Origin: Discostella pseudostelligera
Lineage: Eukaryota; Bacillariophyta; Thalassiosirophyceae; Thalassiosirales; Thalassiosiraceae
Direction of reading: 5' to 3'
Assembly (NCBI GenBank): GCA_036940085.1
Contig: JALLBK010000086.1
Location: 1 to 31,470 of the forward strand
DNA: 31,470 nucleotides
Positions 28,094-31,470 of this stretch are shown piece after piece. Each line of letters starts with the position of its first letter. Position 1 is the first letter of the stretch. Both the position numbers and the translations under genes were made by a program. The notes under the pieces are model-generated. The model had not been told where the DNA came from and ran no database searches. It worked only from the letters and a program-made list of their open reading frames with translations.

Positions 28094-29402
28094 TCAACTC
28101 GTCCGCACCAACGGTACATATCGAACACCTAACACTCGGTGAACAACATAATCATCCTCGAAAAATCCCGATGTCGCAGCATCCTCGCCACTACTTCCGA
28201 CAACACCATGGTCTCCCACCCTCTCCACCTTGTACAAATACTGCGTTCCTCCGTCTGGTCCAACAGGTATCACCATCACACCCCCCACGGCCAATTGCTT
28301 CATAAGCTGAACTGGGAAAGTCGATGCCGCGGCACCCACATGAATGGCATTGTATGGTGATCCGGGAGGATAACCACCCCATCCATCACGAGTCATTAGT
28401 TCCACCACTGCACCACTGTCATCTTTCGTCGCAAGGAGATCTCCGTCGGCCTTCATCATGTTTCGTCGGGACAATTCGACTAGTTCAGGTATTACATCAA
28501 TTCCATAAACCTTGCCACGGTTCAATGTCGTTGGTGTTGTCTTCTTTCCATTTAGCATCCTACCAAAGACAGCCGTGAGATATCCAGAACCACATCCTAC
28601 GTCAAGGATACTTAATGATTGAGTGGGATTCTGTTGTGAAGCACGAAGAAGAGATGGGAGGAGATCTTCGAGGACGTGAGCATCTGTTTCGGTAGGTTCC
28701 GATGAATCATTTCCAGTGAATATGTTTTGATTGCAAAGAGAGAACAAAGAAGGATGATGTCAGAATTATCTATCGTAATGACATGCATAATGGGCATGCA
28801 AAGACGCAAATGGCAAATGTATCATCTAAACATATCATCAGATGGACTTACGCATATGAGGTGCAGATATAGTAGCGCCATACCCAATCGGCTGGGGTGA
28901 ATCCTCGTAGGCATAGTCCATATTGTTAGGGAGGACGTAATTTCTTCGATCGACGGATAGTAATGCAGCCTCGTTAATGGGTGCCTTTATGATGCCGGCC
29001 TGTGTTTTATGCGATTGTCGTTTGGAAAGAATCAGAAAAGAGAAAATGAGAATATTTAGTTTGCATAATTTGTGAATGGCTCACCGACTTGAGTTTTTCG
29101 ACCATTTCCCTATGCGTTCGTCCATGGCAAGTCCATGCCCGCATTGCAGATGTTGATGCTGGTAAAATTTTGTCTAGTATTACTTTTGGATTGAAGCTAT
29201 CGTTGAATGCCGGGAGCGAAGATGTGCACTGGAACTCTATGGATGATGTTGGCGTCGATGTCGAAAGTAGAAGCAGCAGTTGGAATAGAATGAAACTAAT
29301 CGTAGTAAAATATCGCTCGTTGCTATGACGATGGTGTTGTTTGTTGATGTTGTTATTGTTATGGCGCCTAGCGCTAGGAGGCGGCGTTGTCATGGTGATC
29401 AT
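28094..29402 (-). CDS. PCMT: Protein-L-isoaspartate O-methyltransferase, three exons
   Basis: Exons 29402-29085, 28999-28852 and 28683-28094 (introns of 85 and 168 nt) give 351 residues. The enzyme methylates L-isoaspartyl residues in aged proteins with S-adenosylmethionine, starting their repair. Splicing restores the active-site segment '[18 protein letters not shown]' across exons 2-3 and 'EKLKSAGIIK' across exons 1-2. Motif I '[14 protein letters not shown]' (about 182-195) binds the cofactor; 'APYDAIHVGAA'-type '[13 protein letters not shown]' and the final 'GVRYVPL' are also family marks. An N-terminal hydrophobic stretch '[16 protein letters not shown]' follows a His/Asn-rich tract and predicts a signal peptide or anchor, which cytosolic PCMT lacks. 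An upstream ATG at 29576 would overlap the PIG-P start, so 29402 is preferred. Confidence 0.9.
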
Positions 29403-29562
29403 TAAGAGGCGAAAATGGCGGGAAGACCTTTGGCGAGGAAAATTGTGGCGAAAATGGCGGGAAGATAGATATTGTGGCGGGAAGTCGAAATCTAACGATT
29501 GTATGCTCGATGGTCGATGTCGATGAGCAAACGAGACGAATAGTCCATCCACGCTTAGCACC
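29403..29562. promoter_or_regulatory. Divergent promoter between PCMT and PIG-P
   Basis: Only 160 bp separate the preferred start codons. Much of it is the 20-bp-period array at 29404-29490. If the longer PCMT start (29576) were used, the array would be coding. Confidence 0.55.
29404..29490 (+). repeat. 20-bp-period array with GGCGGGAAG cores
   Basis: Units end at 29422, 29441, 29461 and 29481, each about 19-20 bp, and three carry TGGCGGGAAG (29416, 29455 and 29475). One full unit is AAGATAGATATTGTGGCGGG. The reverse complement of the array at 13892-14060 reads AAGAAGATATTGGCGGG, so the two arrays share a consensus. GGCGGGAA is the complement of the E2F-like TTCCCGCC. Confidence 0.75.
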
Positions 29563-30102
29563 ATGATCGATTCCATGAAAGAGCAAGGGCGTCAATCGCG
29601 AAAATCTTGTGGCCACATGACATTCCTCCTTTGCCATGCGTTCATAATTGTTTACCTCACGTGGGCGTTGCTGCCGACATTGCTATCATCGTACTATTCT
29701 GGCGTCGTCGTTGAGCAGCCACTACAACGAGACGACGGGCCCCATCCTCCGATAGATCAGCAGCAGCAGCATAATTACTATTATCCGCCATGGATCAAGA
29801 ACAGCTGGGCCGCGTACATTCCCTCCTATCTAGCATTGCTATTCGTTTGTGTGCCCCCACTTTACATGGGGTTGAACATGAAGTCCGTTCCTCCAGAAGA
29901 TGATATGGATTGGATATGGGATACTCGATCAAATACTAACAACAATATTTCATGTCACAAAGACAATTCCAAAACAGAAACAACAACTGAAAAATGTATC
30001 AATGACGATGGATATGGTTTTACAATAGACTACTCCTTGCCCGACATCTGTGATGTGGATGTTAGAATAATAAATTCGCGCGTATCTCATCGTCGGCAGT
30101 AG
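29563..30102 (+). CDS. PIGP: PIG-P-like subunit of the GPI-GlcNAc transferase
   Basis: The gene encodes 179 residues in one exon from ATG 29563 (a second ATG lies at 29575). PIG-P is a small ER membrane subunit of the enzyme that transfers GlcNAc to phosphatidylinositol, the first step in GPI-anchor synthesis. Two membrane segments are visible (about 22-43, 'LLCHAFIIVYLTWALLP', and 83-103, 'AYIPSYLALLFVCVPPLYMG'). 'YYPPWIKNSWAAYIPSYLAL' matches the family's 'YYP.KYWA...P.Y' core, and 'GLNMKSVPPEDDMDWIWD' matches its 'G.N....PPLDS...I.D'. The C-terminal 'LPDICDVDVRIINSRV' matches 'I..L.DI.I..VN'. A polar Asn/Thr-rich insertion lies at about 125-150. Confidence 0.87.
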   Translation: MIDSMKEQGRQSRKSCGHMTFLLCHAFIIVYLTWALLPTLLSSYYSGVVVEQPLQRDDGPHPPIDQQQQHNYYYPPWIKNSWAAYIPSYLALLFVCVPPLYMGLNMKSVPPEDDMDWIWDTRSNTNNNISCHKDNSKTETTTEKCINDDGYGFTIDYSLPDICDVDVRIINSRVSHRRQ

Positions 30103-30407
30103 ATACTGTAAGAGGGGGAATGCACGCTTCATTCCTTCGGTTATTGGATCGCACATAGATACTAATGAACATGGCAATATTTCCCTGGCAGAGCTTGAGT
30201 GGCCTAAGCATGCATGCTGCAATAATGATCATGTTGACTCGGAGTTTTGCAAACAATGTTGAGGCTTGAGACAAAATCTGTGATCTTTTTAATCCATCTA
30301 ATATGAAATTCGTACGGATCTCAATCGATCTTCTACACACACAATTGCAATATTTTCCGTGATCGTAACCATGCAGCTTCCTCCCTCCACCTCCTCATTC
30401 TCTCCTC
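30103..30407. other. Convergent intergenic spacer
   Basis: The 305 bp between the stop codons of PIG-P and the NSE3-like gene presumably contain both 3' UTRs. No gene, repeat or RNA was recognised. Confidence 0.5.
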
Positions 30408-31460
30408 TCAATCCTCGCCCGCTGCACCCTCGTCCTCCTCCTCATCATTGTCTTCATCCTCATCCACCTCCGCAAGCATGGTAGGATCCGGCTGTTCATC
30501 CAAAATATTCGAACAAAAGTAAATAATTTGTTTCCGTCCCACCTCCATGGCCGATCGGGGTCCCATGGCATAGGCAGTAACCTTCCCATCCTCCCCGGCT
30601 TGGGAACTCTCACGTCCGTCGGGTTCCTCGATCTTATCTCGAAGTAGATAATCCAATTGAACGAATTTTTCAAGTAGGGCATCGATATCGGGTGTTTGAC
30701 CGACCCCTCCGTCTCCATCGGCATCGGTAGGACTTAGAGACTTTCGTCCACTACCCCCACTGCTCAACCGCGATCGTTTCTTCCCATCGGTACTAGGTGG
30801 TTCACTCGGGATGTTCTCATCGACACGATGCAACAAACTATACAACTGATGTTCCGTAATCCATCGAGTTTTCTTCCCCGCACCCTTCATTGCACCACTC
30901 CGGACCTGACTGGATCCTTTGCAAAAGGCAAATGCCAAAATGGTCATCAATACCCCCTTCTCCACACTGGAATCCAAATGAGACGAATGTATATTGAGCG
31001 AATGTGTACCATGTTCATCATCAGCAACATCATTAATAAGATACAATCGATTCTTGTATCGTGATGGCAGATCCTGTTCCATTTTCGCGGGGACGCGTCG
31101 TACCGCAAAGCCAAAGACATCGTGCAGTCTCGATTCGGCCTCAGAGAGTACCGCGCTGGCGACACGATCTTTGTGATCGCCCATTGCCTCCGCTACCACC
31201 TTCGTTCGATCAATAGCATCACCACTTAATCCCTTGAAGAGGAGCATACGACTAAGGTCGGTAACGATGCGGTTGCGTGCGGTTGGGTTGAGGTCATTGA
31301 GTTTGCGGAGCTCATGGTCTCGGGCCGCCTCGAGAGTTTGAGATTGGTCCGGGCCGACTTGGCTGAAGCTGAAGAGCGCTTGGCCGCCACCTCCGCGGCG
31401 GGAAGTGTTGCCACCGCCATTGTCGATGTCATCCTCGTCGTCGTCGGGGAGGATGAACAT
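30408..31460 (-). CDS. NSMCE3: MAGE-domain protein, NSE3-like subunit of the SMC5/6 complex
   Basis: The single exon encodes at least 350 residues from ATG 31458-31460. The frame continues upstream without a stop to the window edge, so the true start may lie outside. Single-copy MAGE proteins in non-animals are NSE3, which pairs with NSE1 and NSE4 in the Smc5/6 DNA-repair complex. The pattern fits: a winged-helix region 'DLSRMLLFKGLSGDAIDRTKV', 'AESRLHDVFGFAVRRVPAKM', 'LDSSVEKGVLMTILAFAFCK', 'TEHQLYSLLHRV', then 'YAMGPRSAMEVGRKQIIYFC', matching the MAGE 'WGPRA..E..K..VL.F' end. A Ser/Lys-rich insertion lies at about 222-255 and the tail is very acidic (Asp/Glu). The N-terminus is acidic and Gly-rich. 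Confidence 0.82.
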   Translation of the reverse strand: MFILPDDDEDDIDNGGGNTSRRGGGGQALFSFSQVGPDQSQTLEAARDHELRKLNDLNPTARNRIVTDLSRMLLFKGLSGDAIDRTKVVAEAMGDHKDRVASAVLSEAESRLHDVFGFAVRRVPAKMEQDLPSRYKNRLYLINDVADDEHGTHSLNIHSSHLDSSVEKGVLMTILAFAFCKGSSQVRSGAMKGAGKKTRWITEHQLYSLLHRVDENIPSEPPSTDGKKRSRLSSGGSGRKSLSPTDADGDGGVGQTPDIDALLEKFVQLDYLLRDKIEEPDGRESSQAGEDGKVTAYAMGPRSAMEVGRKQIIYFCSNILDEQPDPTMLAEVDEDEDNDEEEDEGAAGED

Positions 31461-31470
31461 GGCATTGCCA

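Noticed and set aside
29403..29576. Longer PCMT N-terminus starting at ATG 29576
   Set aside because: It overlaps the PIG-P start, would place the 20-bp repeat array in coding sequence, and puts the hydrophobic leader far inside the protein. Not excluded without transcripts.
1..31470. CRISPR arrays, tRNA, rRNA, bacterial operons
   Set aside because: No spaced identical repeats with unique spacers, no cloverleaf or rRNA core was recognised, and the introns and gene types are eukaryotic. A tRNA or small RNA scan would be needed to exclude small RNA genes fully.

Overview
This is a nuclear genome segment from a photosynthetic stramenopile, almost certainly a diatom and probably a centric one (Thalassiosira-like). 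Four reasons support this. Short GT-AG introns (about 71-174 nt) interrupt many genes. Genes are packed tightly and mostly arranged as divergent or convergent pairs. Four predicted proteins start with a signal peptide followed by an 'A-F' type cleavage motif (SVSAF, SHAF, VVAF, GSAF), the hallmark of diatom plastid-targeting presequences. The gene content (zeta-carotene desaturase, a plastid-type BASS transporter, a dynactin p150-like protein) fits a centric diatom. The genus is inference; the A-F presequences are seen directly.

Layout from left to right: a retrotransposon gag-like remnant with a small direct/inverted repeat block (1-995); zeta-carotene desaturase (minus), divergent from a four-exon plastid BASS transporter; a six-exon gene for a SNF2-like protein that seems to have lost its ATP-binding motifs and carries two near-identical neighbouring introns; a U-box E3 ligase with SH3-like C-terminal modules (minus), divergent from a membrane-anchored pseudokinase-like gene; an alkaline ceramidase (minus), divergent from an APH/choline-kinase-like gene; a large CAP-Gly/coiled-coil dynactin-p150-like gene (minus), divergent from plastid MsrA; a plastid-targeted glycine-zipper protein of unknown function (minus), divergent from acireductone dioxygenase; SEC11 signal peptidase (minus); an ambiguous base next to a broken PPR fragment; an unknown three-exon gene; protein-L-isoaspartate methyltransferase (minus), divergent from PIG-P; and a MAGE/NSE3-like Smc5/6 subunit (minus) at the right edge.

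The genes do not form one pathway. They are housekeeping functions: carotenoid synthesis and plastid transport, methionine/protein repair (MsrA, ARD, PCMT), the secretory pathway and GPI anchors (SEC11, PIG-P), sphingolipids, ubiquitin and genome maintenance.

The most unusual signal is non-coding. Three of the divergent promoters contain tandem repeats with a period of about 20 bp (two helical turns). Two of these arrays share one consensus built around an E2F-like TTCCCGCC core, although they lie about 15 kb apart in unrelated gene pairs. The second highlight is the pair of near-identical adjacent introns (7762-7853 and 7885-7961), which looks like a recent intron copying event.
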